From NCBI GenBank assembly GCA_024233875.1, contig JACKPB010000007.1, positions 1-64,000 on the forward strand: a DNA stretch of 64,000 nt, given 5' to 3'. Numbering within the stretch: the stretch's first letter is position 1; each line of letters starts with the position of its first letter. The notes beneath the pieces were generated by a model. That model made no database searches and was not told where the DNA came from. It worked only from the letters and a program-made list of their open reading frames with translations. The translations under genes were made by a program, and so were the position numbers. This stretch comes from Leptospiraceae bacterium. GTDB lineage: Bacteria; Spirochaetota; Leptospiria; Leptospirales; Leptospiraceae. Shown in pieces: positions 44,101 to 51,752 of the stretch.

Positions 44101-44368
44101 CCTTACCTATGACTTCACCAAAATCCCTCATTCATTCCGACTGTCAAAAAACTATAGCTTAATGGAATATTCGTATTACAAATATAAGCCGATGCTAATG
44201 AAAGCTCAGGAGTTTGCAAGAAGGAAAATGCTTAAGAATGCTATCAGTTACTATAGGGTAATCAAAGCTCAGAATATTCCTCCCGAGCTAAAGATAATGA
44301 TCAATAGAAATATTATCGATATAACAGAATTTCTTGAGAAATTTCTTATGAGCAAGGGAGGGGGTTGA
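41120..44368 (+). CDS. large low-complexity protein with Gly-rich tandem repeats
   Basis: A 1082-residue protein with no signal peptide. Residues about 38-95 look like a TPR-type helical pair (LLKRGNIKSALEIYARIL). An acidic Glu/Lys region (95-213) follows, then six imperfect units of about 29-38 residues (214-410) built on SDASAGSG...GGFPGAGGGGG. Pro/Ser/Gly-rich sequence runs to about 700. Two RRSGQDRR motifs lie near 710-735, and an acidic Pro-rich part near 770-980. The last 90 residues are a well-ordered helical domain (SLMEYSYYKYKPMLMKAQEFARRKM). The function is unknown; the layout suggests a long scaffold with folded ends. The ribosome binding site is in a hairpin (separate entry). Confidence 0.85.
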   Translation: MAEEEIGVDFDEEEINPPHLSDDITGKNPKNILHKRPLLNAESLLKRGNIKSALEIYARILPRFRDSQGASKLKENIEFLSKVLKEKEESLKSEIHSAMEELSHNSTPENEFSKVLRDLTETKEEPPPKPKPENKLETKEKSSSLKPKDEEKAPELEESKEEDETPSSLEKNIEIIEEEEPKEVSEEDEKDGPEEISEDSESKKEIEEDSQKTPSDASTGSGAGAGGSPGTGGAGGQGPDGTPSDASAGSGAGAGGFPGAGGGGGFPGGGGQGSPEGISSDASAGSGAGGFPGAGGGGGFPDGGGQGSPEGISSDASTGSGTGAGAGGFPGAGGGGGFPGGGGQGSPEGISSDASAGSGTGAGGFPGAGGSGGFPGGTGQGSPDRPPSDASAGSGAGAGGFPGVGGGGESRGAPQGGPAIPVEGSGIPQTSGSPLVYDPTMPPVESSTPVAPTQQNITQNLSNQETKLETQSPAFGSPPLGTGGSSIPGQQGGSSSMPSAPSVSGPTGSQAQGDSSAPVGTPPSGSPNQGSGVSSGFPGNGSGSPPVQSSELSGDSSERPGFGKDPGTPDSSSNPNENLLQIPDSLAGEGGIEFDPNAGRGGKTAESQIPGSTGPSPSSGFQNFDPSLTPSFEQPLDESFIPRPNLSPEERKKLEESMDMGIPGGLPEGEQWTPHSEMPPPRPYPNKMNLINELLSKPDWQPYKSMPFKERRSGQDRRKVKKVVARDRRSGQDRRKSQNLFKEREDFVQNWNQEVQQKIQEIARNAPPQYSNPVQAPPADWDENKNPFTPESLLGVPSEPPPIPNFIPVVLPEPVPIDPSSLPKPVDQDQVQNATPPPPNKDLREEVEQHPPANEEYIRYSPEIILPKINLPDPEIIPQEDFEEAPKRQIIIGSPEDDIEGIEEPEDILFPTLMDEKVRELFKIDLPAPKDKRFGEEDEEEDEFDPDIETPDIEPIGDIDVPEIEVPEEPEEEKMIHGILELKPPEVDDAPFLTLTYDFTKIPHSFRLSKNYSLMEYSYYKYKPMLMKAQEFARRKMLKNAISYYRVIKAQNIPPELKIMINRNIIDITEFLEKFLMSKGGG
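41761..42350 (+). repeat. tandem repeat inside the 1082-residue protein gene
   Basis: Six in-frame imperfect units coding for SDAS(A/T)GSG(A/T)GAGG(F/S)PGAGGGGGF-type sequence, roughly 90-115 bases each. Composition here is much more GC-rich than the surroundings, and long open frames appear on both strands as a by-product. Units differ by small insertions of GA/GT dipeptides, which fits slippage or unequal recombination. Confidence 0.9.
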
Positions 44369-44376
44369 TTCCTTCC

Positions 44377-45006
44377 CTAAAGGATAATCTCTAAATCATC
44401 AGGAATCTCATTCACATCATTCTTAGAAACAGGGATGTATTTCTCTGCTGTGGCTTTAAACCGATTCAAACTATTGAGAAATTCTTCCGGGAATTTAAGA
44501 TTCCAAATACCCTGAAATAGTGAATCAAATTCTTTCTTCTGAGCTTGAATGACATGAAAAGGGATTCGTGAGGCAACATTCTTGTCCTCTATCATCATAA
44601 TAGTTTTTTCAAACAAGGAAACATATAGCAAAATCCCCTGTCTGGTGTTTGTCTCGTAGATCTTTCCTTTTTGAAAAAGGGCTCTTGCATAGATTTCAGC
44701 ATTTCTGCGTAAGATCTCTTTGGGGATGAGAAGAGAGGAAAGCCCGGGGATGTACATCAAAAGATATCCGACAACAAAACTCAAAACGGTCGAAACAAAA
44801 ATAACCTCATCCGCAATTTCAATGTCTATGAACATTTGATAGCAATTGAATGCAAAACTAAGTAGTACACCGGAAATCAAATGGATATAAAGATAATTTG
44901 CTGATTTTTTACCAACAACAATGACAACCTCTACTCCGGATACTTTTTCAATTTCTCCAATCATTCGATTCAATTGGATTCTATACTCTTTACTAAATAA
45001 TTTCAT
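44377..45006 (-). CDS. TPM-domain-like membrane protein
   Basis: A 209-residue protein with two membrane segments (about 40-60 and 68-90) and an N-terminal helix IEKVSGVEVVIVVGKK that resembles the start of a TPM (DUF477) domain. The middle has GILLYVSLFEKTIMMIEDKNV, which is the most typical TPM strand-turn block. It is therefore likely a divergent TPM protein. The gene is last of three minus-strand genes with a 9-base gap after the Tim44-like gene. Confidence 0.7.
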   Translation of the reverse strand: MKLFSKEYRIQLNRMIGEIEKVSGVEVVIVVGKKSANYLYIHLISGVLLSFAFNCYQMFIDIEIADEVIFVSTVLSFVVGYLLMYIPGLSSLLIPKEILRRNAEIYARALFQKGKIYETNTRQGILLYVSLFEKTIMMIEDKNVASRIPFHVIQAQKKEFDSLFQGIWNLKFPEEFLNSLNRFKATAEKYIPVSKNDVNEIPDDLEIIL

Positions 45007-45015
45007 ATATTTTTC

Positions 45016-46332
45016 CTAATTTTTCTCTCTAATAGAACTCAAAAGCCAATCATCCGTAATTGCAGGTACTTCAGCGGAACAGTAGTCACAATTCAGAGAA
45101 TCTGATTCAGGCAGAGGCGCTCCGCAATTCGGACAGGAATTCCCGGACAAACCATTTTTAGAATTAGATGAGGGTTGGATGGCTAGAGTAAGATAATGCT
45201 CTCTATGCAGGGACTCACTTAGATTTGTATCCGCCCCACTCCATAAGATCAGAACTTCCGCTTTTATTTTTCCTGATTCCATCTGACATCCATTCAAGTC
45301 TACAGCCCCTACCGCTACATCATGAACACCCGAATGATTAAGAGCTATGGTATCCAACCTTTCCTTTTCAGTCTCCCTGGAAAGATAAGTCCGGGAGTTG
45401 AAATATCCTGCCTGTATCCATCTCCAGAAGAGAACAGAGGCCCTATCTTCAATAATTTGACGACTGACCAAACCATTGGATGCTTGAAATTCGGAGAGGT
45501 CAATAGAACCGGAACTTAGATTGGGACGCCATTCCTCATGCTGGGTGATTTCCGCTAAAACCCAATCAAACTCTCCTGAGTTGACAATGGATCCACAATA
45601 CCCGCACTTACTCAATTGTCCTTTCCCCGAGATATCCCCACCACAATTCGGACAATTTCCGGAAAGGAGGAATTTCCCCTGTTCTGTCTTCAAGCCCTTC
45701 TTCCTGACAAAGGACCAGATCTCTGAATAGTATGTCTGAGGAGTATTCTCTATAATATTCTTCTCCTCTTCAGGAGAAAGTCCCGTTGTGATATTTGCAT
45801 CTCTCGCATAGGCAGTCAATTCCAGGTGAATGGTTTCATAGACTTCATCTACCTCTACCGATCGAATATTCAGACGACTGAGAACCCAATCAGCCATGAT
45901 GTTTTTGGTTTTGTCTTTCAGCATCAAATCCAATTGGATGCGAAATCGGTTGTAGATTCCGGCAGATACCATATTTCGAACCAAATCCATTTTGTTTTCA
46001 CACCAGGCCTGATTTAAAATTGTCGCCAACCGCTTGACACCTTTGAGAAATTCTTTGGGATCAAACTGATTGTCATTTTTTTTGATTTTGAAAACTTCTG
46101 CCTGTTCGAATTCCAGAGCCGTATCGAGAATTTTCTTAACCGGCCCTTTCTTGTAGGCAATATAATTCATCAACCAATAAAATCCCATTGAAGCCAGAAC
46201 TATCGGTAAAGCTATTATCAGATATGGAACCATTCCCCCGGGAATAGCCTTTCGACCCATAGTTTGATTAAAAAGGAGAATGAAGGAAATGTAAACAATT
46301 GAGAACAAAAGAAAACTATTGATATTTTTCAT
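45016..46332 (-). CDS. Tim44-like membrane protein with two zinc ribbons
   Basis: A 438-residue protein with two N-terminal membrane segments (about 5-22 and 36-56). A Tim44-like domain (about 95-180; LNQAWCENKMDLVRNMVSAGIYNRF) is followed by a first zinc ribbon (CPNCGG...CGYCGS, about 227-247). A second Tim44-like stretch spans about 295-385. A second ribbon closes the protein (CPNCGA...CDYCSA, about 402-420). Tim44 domains bind membranes and proteins. Overlaps the following gene's stop by 4 bases, so it is coupled to the Gly/Ser-rich protein. Confidence 0.8.
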   Translation of the reverse strand: MKNINSFLLFSIVYISFILLFNQTMGRKAIPGGMVPYLIIALPIVLASMGFYWLMNYIAYKKGPVKKILDTALEFEQAEVFKIKKNDNQFDPKEFLKGVKRLATILNQAWCENKMDLVRNMVSAGIYNRFRIQLDLMLKDKTKNIMADWVLSRLNIRSVEVDEVYETIHLELTAYARDANITTGLSPEEEKNIIENTPQTYYSEIWSFVRKKGLKTEQGKFLLSGNCPNCGGDISGKGQLSKCGYCGSIVNSGEFDWVLAEITQHEEWRPNLSSGSIDLSEFQASNGLVSRQIIEDRASVLFWRWIQAGYFNSRTYLSRETEKERLDTIALNHSGVHDVAVGAVDLNGCQMESGKIKAEVLILWSGADTNLSESLHREHYLTLAIQPSSNSKNGLSGNSCPNCGAPLPESDSLNCDYCSAEVPAITDDWLLSSIREKN

Positions 46333-46817
46333 TTCTTGCCCTCCGAAGAGGAAGCAACATAGACTGATTTCTTTTTTCCAAAAATCGCCTTGATACCGAG
46401 ATACAGAAAAACTATAGGCGAAATCAGAACCACAAAACCCAAAAGAAAGAGAGTCTGAGGAGAATTCATAACACAGAGAGAAGCCAGAATCGCTCCCAGT
46501 ACAAATCCTCCTATCACCATCAATCGCCTCTTCAGGTCTATTGTTTTGTCCTGAAAATCTATACCATAGGTAAAGGTTGCATAATTGATTACAGAGAGGA
46601 CTATAAAAACGATGAGGAGTCCGGTTCCGAGATCCATCGAACCTCCTCCACTCCCGGAAGAGTTGAATGAGGAGCCACCTGATGAAGAACGAAACCCACC
46701 TCCTGAAGAACCGCGGTAGCTACTTCCTCCCCCCGGTCTGGCTGAAAGATTTGATATGAGATCTTCAGATAGAATAGCGAAGATCATAAAGAAAATGACT
46801 AGGATAACTTTTTTCAA
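46329..46817 (-). CDS. Gly/Ser-rich membrane protein
   Basis: A 162-residue protein. After a signal-like segment (1-18) comes a flexible Gly/Ser-rich stretch (about 28-60, for example GGGFRSSSGGSS). Three hydrophobic segments follow (about 66-84, 98-116 and 122-144), and the tail is basic. Gly/Ser tracts of this kind occur in TPM/YgcG-type systems. First gene of the three-gene unit with the Tim44-like and TPM-like proteins; its function is unknown. Confidence 0.75.
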   Translation of the reverse strand: MKKVILVIFFMIFAILSEDLISNLSARPGGGSSYRGSSGGGFRSSSGGSSFNSSGSGGGSMDLGTGLLIVFIVLSVINYATFTYGIDFQDKTIDLKRRLMVIGGFVLGAILASLCVMNSPQTLFLLGFVVLISPIVFLYLGIKAIFGKKKSVYVASSSEGKK

Positions 46818-46961
46818 ACATTCCCTCCGATTGAAAAAACACCGGGAAGTCTAACTGAATTGAAATCCGAAAGAACCAATGCTAGTTTCAAACCGATTTC
46901 ATACCCGGAGATTGAATAGGAGAAAGTATTCAAAAAAAATCAATTCCGTCAAAAACAAAAA

Positions 46962-46990
46962 AAAAGAGAGTTTAAAAAAAACTCTCTTTT
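46962..46990 (-). terminator. rho-independent terminator after dapL
   Basis: A 12-bp stem formed by AAAAGAGAGTTT and AAACTCTCTTTT with a 5-base loop, followed on the minus strand by a run of T residues. It lies about 30 bases beyond the dapL stop and ends the pyrB-dapL transcript. Confidence 0.8.
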
Positions 46991-47018
46991 CAATCCAAAC
47001 CTCAGTATATAAGAAAAA

Positions 47019-48251
47019 TTAAAGTTTCAGAGATTTGATTTTTTGAACTGCTTCTTCTACATCCTCTCTCTTACCAAATGCAGACAATCGGAAGTATCCT
47101 TCTCCGGAAGGACCAAATCCCGACCCGGGAGTTCCGACAACCTGAACCTCATTCAACAATCGATCAAAGAAATCCCAGGAAGTTGCATTTCCGGGGGTTT
47201 TCAACCAAATGTAAGGAGCGTTCACACCACCATAGACCTGAATGCCGAGAGCTGAGATTCCCTCACGAATGATTCTGGCATTCTCCATGTAATAATTGAT
47301 GTTTGCGGAAATTTCTTTCTTTCCCGAATCAGAATAGCAAGCGGCTGCCGCTTTTTGAATCGGATAGGAAACTCCATTGAATTTAGTTGTGTGTCTTCTG
47401 TTCCATAGAGAGTTGATGCTCACTTTTTCTCCGGACTCAGACTCACCTTTCAATTCTTTGGGTACTACAATATAAGCACAACGGGTTCCTGTGAATCCTG
47501 CTGTTTTGGAGAATGAGCGAAACTCAATAGCGACTTCTTTGGCTCCTTCAATTTCAAATATAGAATGTGGGAGAGAGGAATCTGTTATGAATCCTTCATA
47601 AGCCGCATCATAGAGAATGATGGAATTATTTTTCCTAGCGTAATCAACCCATTCTTTCAATCTTTCTTTGGTGACTGTTGTACCGGTGGGATTGTTGGGA
47701 TAACAAAGATAAATGAGGTCAGCTCTTTCTTTTGGAAAGTCCGGTTGAAAATTATTTTCTGAAGTACAGGGCAAATAAATCAACTTCTCGTACTTACCAT
47801 CACTTCCTGAATTGCCTGTTCTGCCCGCCATAACATTCGTGTCTACATAAACCGGATAAACGGGATCAGTAACAGCGATTTTGGAAGACAATGAAAAAAT
47901 CTCCTGAATATTACCCGTATCACACTTGGAACCATCCGATACAAAAACTTCATCTGAGGATAATTGAACCCCTCTGGATTGAAAATCATGCTTGATGATC
48001 TCATCGATAAGAAATCCATATCCCTGCTCGGGACCATAGCCCTTGAAACCTGCAGACGTTCCCATTTCATCGGATGCATCTTTTAGTGCCTTCACCACAG
48101 TTGGAACCAGAGGAAGTGTAACGTCTCCTATCCCCAATCGAATGATTCGTTTTCCCGGATTGGAATCTGAAAAATTCCTAACCCTTTTTGAGATTTCAGG
48201 GAAGAGATATCCCGCTTTCAATTTCAAAAAATTATCATTAATTTTCGCCAC
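47019..48251 (-). CDS. dapL: LL-diaminopimelate aminotransferase
   Basis: A 410-residue PLP enzyme that converts tetrahydrodipicolinate to LL-diaminopimelate in one step, for lysine and peptidoglycan synthesis. The PLP lysine is Lys249 in SFSKTAGFTGTR and Asp215 sits in ILYDAAYEG. The blocks IGDVTLPLVP, GFKGYGPEQGYGFL and YPNNPTG are characteristic of DapL. Length and motifs fit well. It follows pyrB by 18 bases. The dapL route is typical of Leptospira. Confidence 0.96.
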   Translation of the reverse strand: MAKINDNFLKLKAGYLFPEISKRVRNFSDSNPGKRIIRLGIGDVTLPLVPTVVKALKDASDEMGTSAGFKGYGPEQGYGFLIDEIIKHDFQSRGVQLSSDEVFVSDGSKCDTGNIQEIFSLSSKIAVTDPVYPVYVDTNVMAGRTGNSGSDGKYEKLIYLPCTSENNFQPDFPKERADLIYLCYPNNPTGTTVTKERLKEWVDYARKNNSIILYDAAYEGFITDSSLPHSIFEIEGAKEVAIEFRSFSKTAGFTGTRCAYIVVPKELKGESESGEKVSINSLWNRRHTTKFNGVSYPIQKAAAACYSDSGKKEISANINYYMENARIIREGISALGIQVYGGVNAPYIWLKTPGNATSWDFFDRLLNEVQVVGTPGSGFGPSGEGYFRLSAFGKREDVEEAVQKIKSLKL

Positions 48252-48269
48252 TAGTAAGTATCCTTTAGT

Positions 48270-49214
48270 TTAATTTTGTATTTCCCGAATGGGAACTCCG
48301 AGGCACAAACACAACAGAGCCATACGACTCACTACTCCATACTCTGCCTGACGGAAATAAGCAGCGTTGGGAAGATCGTCCACATCTGTAGAAAGCTCAC
48401 TTACCCTCGGAAGGGGGTGTAGCACTGTTGTATTTTTCTTTGATGCCAAAATGAGTTCTTTATTGATCTTGTAAGTCTCTTTAAGCTTCTCATATTCTTT
48501 GTGATCCGCAAATCTTTCTTCCTGAATTCGTGTGACATAGATCACATCACAATCCCAGATAGCTTTGATGTCTCTGGTTTCTTCAATTGACATGGGATAG
48601 TCTTTCAGATCACGTTTGTAGGAGTCGGGCAGAGCCAATTCTTCCGGAGAGATCAAGACTGCGTTGATCTTATAAAATTTGAGTAATTTGATCAGACTGT
48701 GAATGGTTCTACCGTACTTTAAGTCTCCGATGAAACCGATGGTAATGTTTTCAAGAGTGTTTTTCTCTGATTTGATGGTATAGAGATCCAGAAGCGCCTG
48801 AGTGGGATGCTGTCCTGCACCATCTCCGGCATTGATTACGGGCATCTTGACCGCTCCGGCAGCGATCCGGGAAGAACCTTCTACAGGATGTCGAATGACT
48901 GCAATGTCAGCATAGGCTTCGATCATCTTCATAGTATCATAAAGAGTCTCCCCTTTGGAAATTGATGAAAACTGGAATCCGACAGTGGAAATCAATCTAC
49001 CACCCAATCGTTCCATAGCCGATTCGAAGGAGAGTCTGGTGCGGGTCGAAGCTTCAAAAAAAAGTGATGCAAGAAGCTTTCCTCTCAAAATTCCGAAAGC
49101 CTTGCCACTCTGATAGATGTCTTTCATCCGATGGGTCATCTCAATAAAGAAATCGAGATCTTCCTTGGTGAATTGATCTGCATCTAGAATATTTTTATGG
49201 GGGAAAGAATACAT
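48270..49214 (-). CDS. pyrB: aspartate carbamoyltransferase catalytic subunit
   Basis: A 314-residue enzyme for the second step of pyrimidine synthesis, joining carbamoyl phosphate and aspartate. STRTR (residues 56-60) binds carbamoyl phosphate and HPTQALLDLYT closes the active site; HPLPR is also present. The ATG at 49214 gives a length equal to E. coli PyrB (311) and is preferred over ATG 49253. No strong ribosome binding site precedes either. No pyrI regulatory subunit is nearby. Probably co-transcribed with dapL. Confidence 0.95.
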   Translation of the reverse strand: MYSFPHKNILDADQFTKEDLDFFIEMTHRMKDIYQSGKAFGILRGKLLASLFFEASTRTRLSFESAMERLGGRLISTVGFQFSSISKGETLYDTMKMIEAYADIAVIRHPVEGSSRIAAGAVKMPVINAGDGAGQHPTQALLDLYTIKSEKNTLENITIGFIGDLKYGRTIHSLIKLLKFYKINAVLISPEELALPDSYKRDLKDYPMSIEETRDIKAIWDCDVIYVTRIQEERFADHKEYEKLKETYKINKELILASKKNTTVLHPLPRVSELSTDVDDLPNAAYFRQAEYGVVSRMALLCLCLGVPIREIQN

Positions 49215-49281
49215 AATTTGCAATTTAAAAAAAAGACATTTTGAGACAATCATAAATAATGGAAGAAAAGGTTGCTCATTT

Positions 49282-50370
49282 ATGAAAATTGGAATTGATG
49301 CGAGGATGATTGAACACTCCGGAATCGGTGTTCGCCTATTTCATATCTGCAAGTACTTTGCGGCTCATCCTGTTCCCGGAAGAGAAATCTATTTGTTTGG
49401 AGATCCGGAAAAACTCTCCCAATACAGAGAATTGAAAGATTTTCCAGTCATACCCTATCTTAAGAAAATCTATTCACCGGGAGAGATGCTCGGTCATCCT
49501 GAAATGAAATACATGGCCATCTTAGATGTCCCTCACTTCAATGTTCCATTGCCCTATATCCAAAAGTGCCTGGTGACCATCCATGACCTGACTCCCTTTG
49601 TCATGAAAGAATTCTTTCCCGGTCTCTCCAAAAGAATCTACCTTCAGGCGATCCTCAGATGGGTCAAAAAGGCCAAAAAAATCCTAACCGTCTCCCAGTT
49701 TACCAAAAATGATTTGATGAAATACTTTCATTACCCCGAGCAACAAATAGAAGTCTCTTATAATGGATTGGACACAGAACTTTTTTATCCGAGAGATTCT
49801 AAAGAAGTAATTGAATTCCAAAAAGAATACAATCTTCAACCACCCTACTATCTCGCTGTTGGAATCGGGAAAGGTCATAAGAACTTTCAATTTCTACTCA
49901 AAGCCCTAAAGTCCCTCTGGATAGAAGAACAAACCCAAACACCACTGCTGATTGCCGGAACAGGAGGTGTACTGCCGGAGTTTTTAGAAACTCAAATCCT
50001 GGGATTTGAAAAATACATTCATGTCCTCCCACGCATTCCTTATGAGAAACTTCCTTTTGTCTATGCAGGTGCAGAAGCTCTTCTCTTCCCATCTCTTTAT
50101 GAAGGTTTTGGCTTTCCTCTGATAGAAGCTCAGGGAGTTGGCTGTCCCGTGGTTTCTTCAAGAAGCAGTGTCATGCCGGAAATTCTCAATGACTCTGCCT
50201 TATTTTTCAATCCATATGACATCAAATCTTTCCACACTTCCTGGAAGGAATTGAATTATGTAAAGTATAGATTGATCGAAAAAGGATATAGGAATGCCGG
50301 TAGATTTTCTTGGGAAACGACCTGTAAAAGAATAAGTGAGATCTACACTGAACTGGAGACTAAGGCTTAG
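49282..50370 (+). CDS. glycosyltransferase family 4
   Basis: A 362-residue GT-B glycosyltransferase of the group-1/GT4 type. The N-domain has GIDARMIEHSGIG. The C-domain has the acceptor/donor motif LLFPSLYEGFGFPLIEAQGVGCPVV, with the two glutamates (EGFGFPLIE) that bind the nucleotide sugar. Likely acts in surface polysaccharide or glycolipid synthesis; donor unknown. It runs divergently from pyrB across about 70 bases. The stop overlaps the converging small gene by 11 bases. Confidence 0.9.
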   Translation: MKIGIDARMIEHSGIGVRLFHICKYFAAHPVPGREIYLFGDPEKLSQYRELKDFPVIPYLKKIYSPGEMLGHPEMKYMAILDVPHFNVPLPYIQKCLVTIHDLTPFVMKEFFPGLSKRIYLQAILRWVKKAKKILTVSQFTKNDLMKYFHYPEQQIEVSYNGLDTELFYPRDSKEVIEFQKEYNLQPPYYLAVGIGKGHKNFQFLLKALKSLWIEEQTQTPLLIAGTGGVLPEFLETQILGFEKYIHVLPRIPYEKLPFVYAGAEALLFPSLYEGFGFPLIEAQGVGCPVVSSRSSVMPEILNDSALFFNPYDIKSFHTSWKELNYVKYRLIEKGYRNAGRFSWETTCKRISEIYTELETKA

Positions 50371-50650
50371 AATTCTTTTTGAAATACTCAGAATTGGATT
50401 CGAGGAGTTGGGAATCCTGGAACTCCTCCAGAATCTCAAAAATAGATTCGGTGTATTCACGAATCGATATAGCTAGATCAGAATTATTATTTCTTCCACG
50501 ACTCAGGACATCGTAATAGAGATCAGAAAAGGAACGAAGAATGGAGTCCATCTCTTCAAATAAAACAGACCTCGTACCTATGAAGAGGTTTACGATAGGT
50601 TCTACTGCTGACTGTGACCTGAAAGATTGATTTATAATTCCTGATTTCAT
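50360..50650 (-). CDS. small protein of unknown function
   Basis: A 96-residue acidic helical protein. A longer frame starting at 50737 would add a basic, Phe-rich extension without ribosome binding site, so ATG 50650 is preferred. No family recognised. Its amino-acid composition looks protein-like (FEEMDSILRSFSDLYYDVLSRG), but the overlap with the glycosyltransferase end and the lack of a good ribosome binding site make it less certain. Confidence 0.5.
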   Translation of the reverse strand: MKSGIINQSFRSQSAVEPIVNLFIGTRSVLFEEMDSILRSFSDLYYDVLSRGRNNNSDLAISIREYTESIFEILEEFQDSQLLESNSEYFKKNSKP

Positions 50651-50999
50651 TGGGATTGTCCGATGCGTAGTGAAATTTATACATGATTTCGGAAAAAAAG
50701 CAAATAATTTTTTAAAAATTTTTATTATTTTTTTCAATTTTTTGAGAGTCGATCGAAAATGAACCTCTTAGTTTCCATACCCACAATAAAACATTAGCAA
50801 AACCTCATGAATCAAAATTCTGAGAGAGGGCCCGGGGATTCTGGTTGTACTAAGGAAAAACCAAATTTTCCTTGAGATTTTGATGATCACAGTGAATAGA
50901 AAGCAATTCAAATCGGAAAATTGAGAATTCTCGGAGTTTATCTATTTACATAGATTCTAATCTTTTGAATCCTGTAAAAAACTTCTAGCAGAGGCCGGT
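50651..50999. other. intergenic region with hairpin
   Basis: A 349-base gap before map. The clearest element is a perfect 8-bp hairpin AAGGAAAA / TTTTCCTT (50852-50859 with 50866-50873, loop of 6). No gene is supported. The map promoter should lie in the last 120 bases. Confidence 0.55.
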
Positions 51000-51752
51000 T
51001 TGATCTACATTAAAAATAGAACTGAAATCGAGAAAATGCGTGCCGCAGGCAGACTCGCGGCAAACTTATTGCTCTATATTGAACCCTTTATCAAACCCGG
51101 TATCAACACTCTCGAGATCAATGATCTCTGTCACGAGTACACCCTCAAGCATGGAGCAAAATCAGCCCCTCTTAACTACAAAGGCTATCCCAAAGCGATT
51201 TGCACTTCCATCAATCAAGTGGTTTGCCACGGTATACCAAAGAAAGAAGACGTGGTACGGGAGGGAGACATCATCAATGTAGACGTCACGCCTATCCTGG
51301 ATGGATACCATGGCGATACCTCAAAGACTTTTATTGTTGGAGAGATTCCCCCGGATGTCAGACAATTGGTAGAAGACACAGAAAAAGCGATGTGGATAGG
51401 AATCGAACAGGTAAAACCGGGCAATCGGGTCAATGATATCTCCAATGCTATCGATGATTTCTTAACTCCCAAAGGGTATGGCATCGTTCGTGATTTGATG
51501 GGGCATGGAATTGGACGGAATTTTCATGAAGATCCACAGATTCCACACTTTCGCCAGAACCGCACTCTTGCCAAGCTGGAACCGGGGATGATATTTACAA
51601 TCGAACCCATGGTCAATATGGGAACTTATGAAGTATCTTTTTCCCGAAAAGACAAGTGGACAGTCACAACCCGGGACAACAAACTCTCCGCCCAATTTGA
51701 GCACACTGTCCTTGTGACTCAAACCGGATACGAAGTCTTAACTCTTCCCTGA
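51000..51752 (+). CDS. map: methionine aminopeptidase, type I
   Basis: A 250-residue enzyme that removes the initiator methionine. All five metal ligands are found: Asp95 and Asp106 (NVDVTPILDGYHGD), His169 (GHGIGRNFHE), Glu202 (EPM) and a Glu in FEHTV. His77 (CHGIP) is the substrate-side histidine. Start is TTG with AGAGG 5 bases upstream. Length is typical of the short, SH3-less class. It converges on a phosphoesterase gene, overlapping by 15 bases. Confidence 0.95.
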   Translation: MIYIKNRTEIEKMRAAGRLAANLLLYIEPFIKPGINTLEINDLCHEYTLKHGAKSAPLNYKGYPKAICTSINQVVCHGIPKKEDVVREGDIINVDVTPILDGYHGDTSKTFIVGEIPPDVRQLVEDTEKAMWIGIEQVKPGNRVNDISNAIDDFLTPKGYGIVRDLMGHGIGRNFHEDPQIPHFRQNRTLAKLEPGMIFTIEPMVNMGTYEVSFSRKDKWTVTTRDNKLSAQFEHTVLVTQTGYEVLTLP

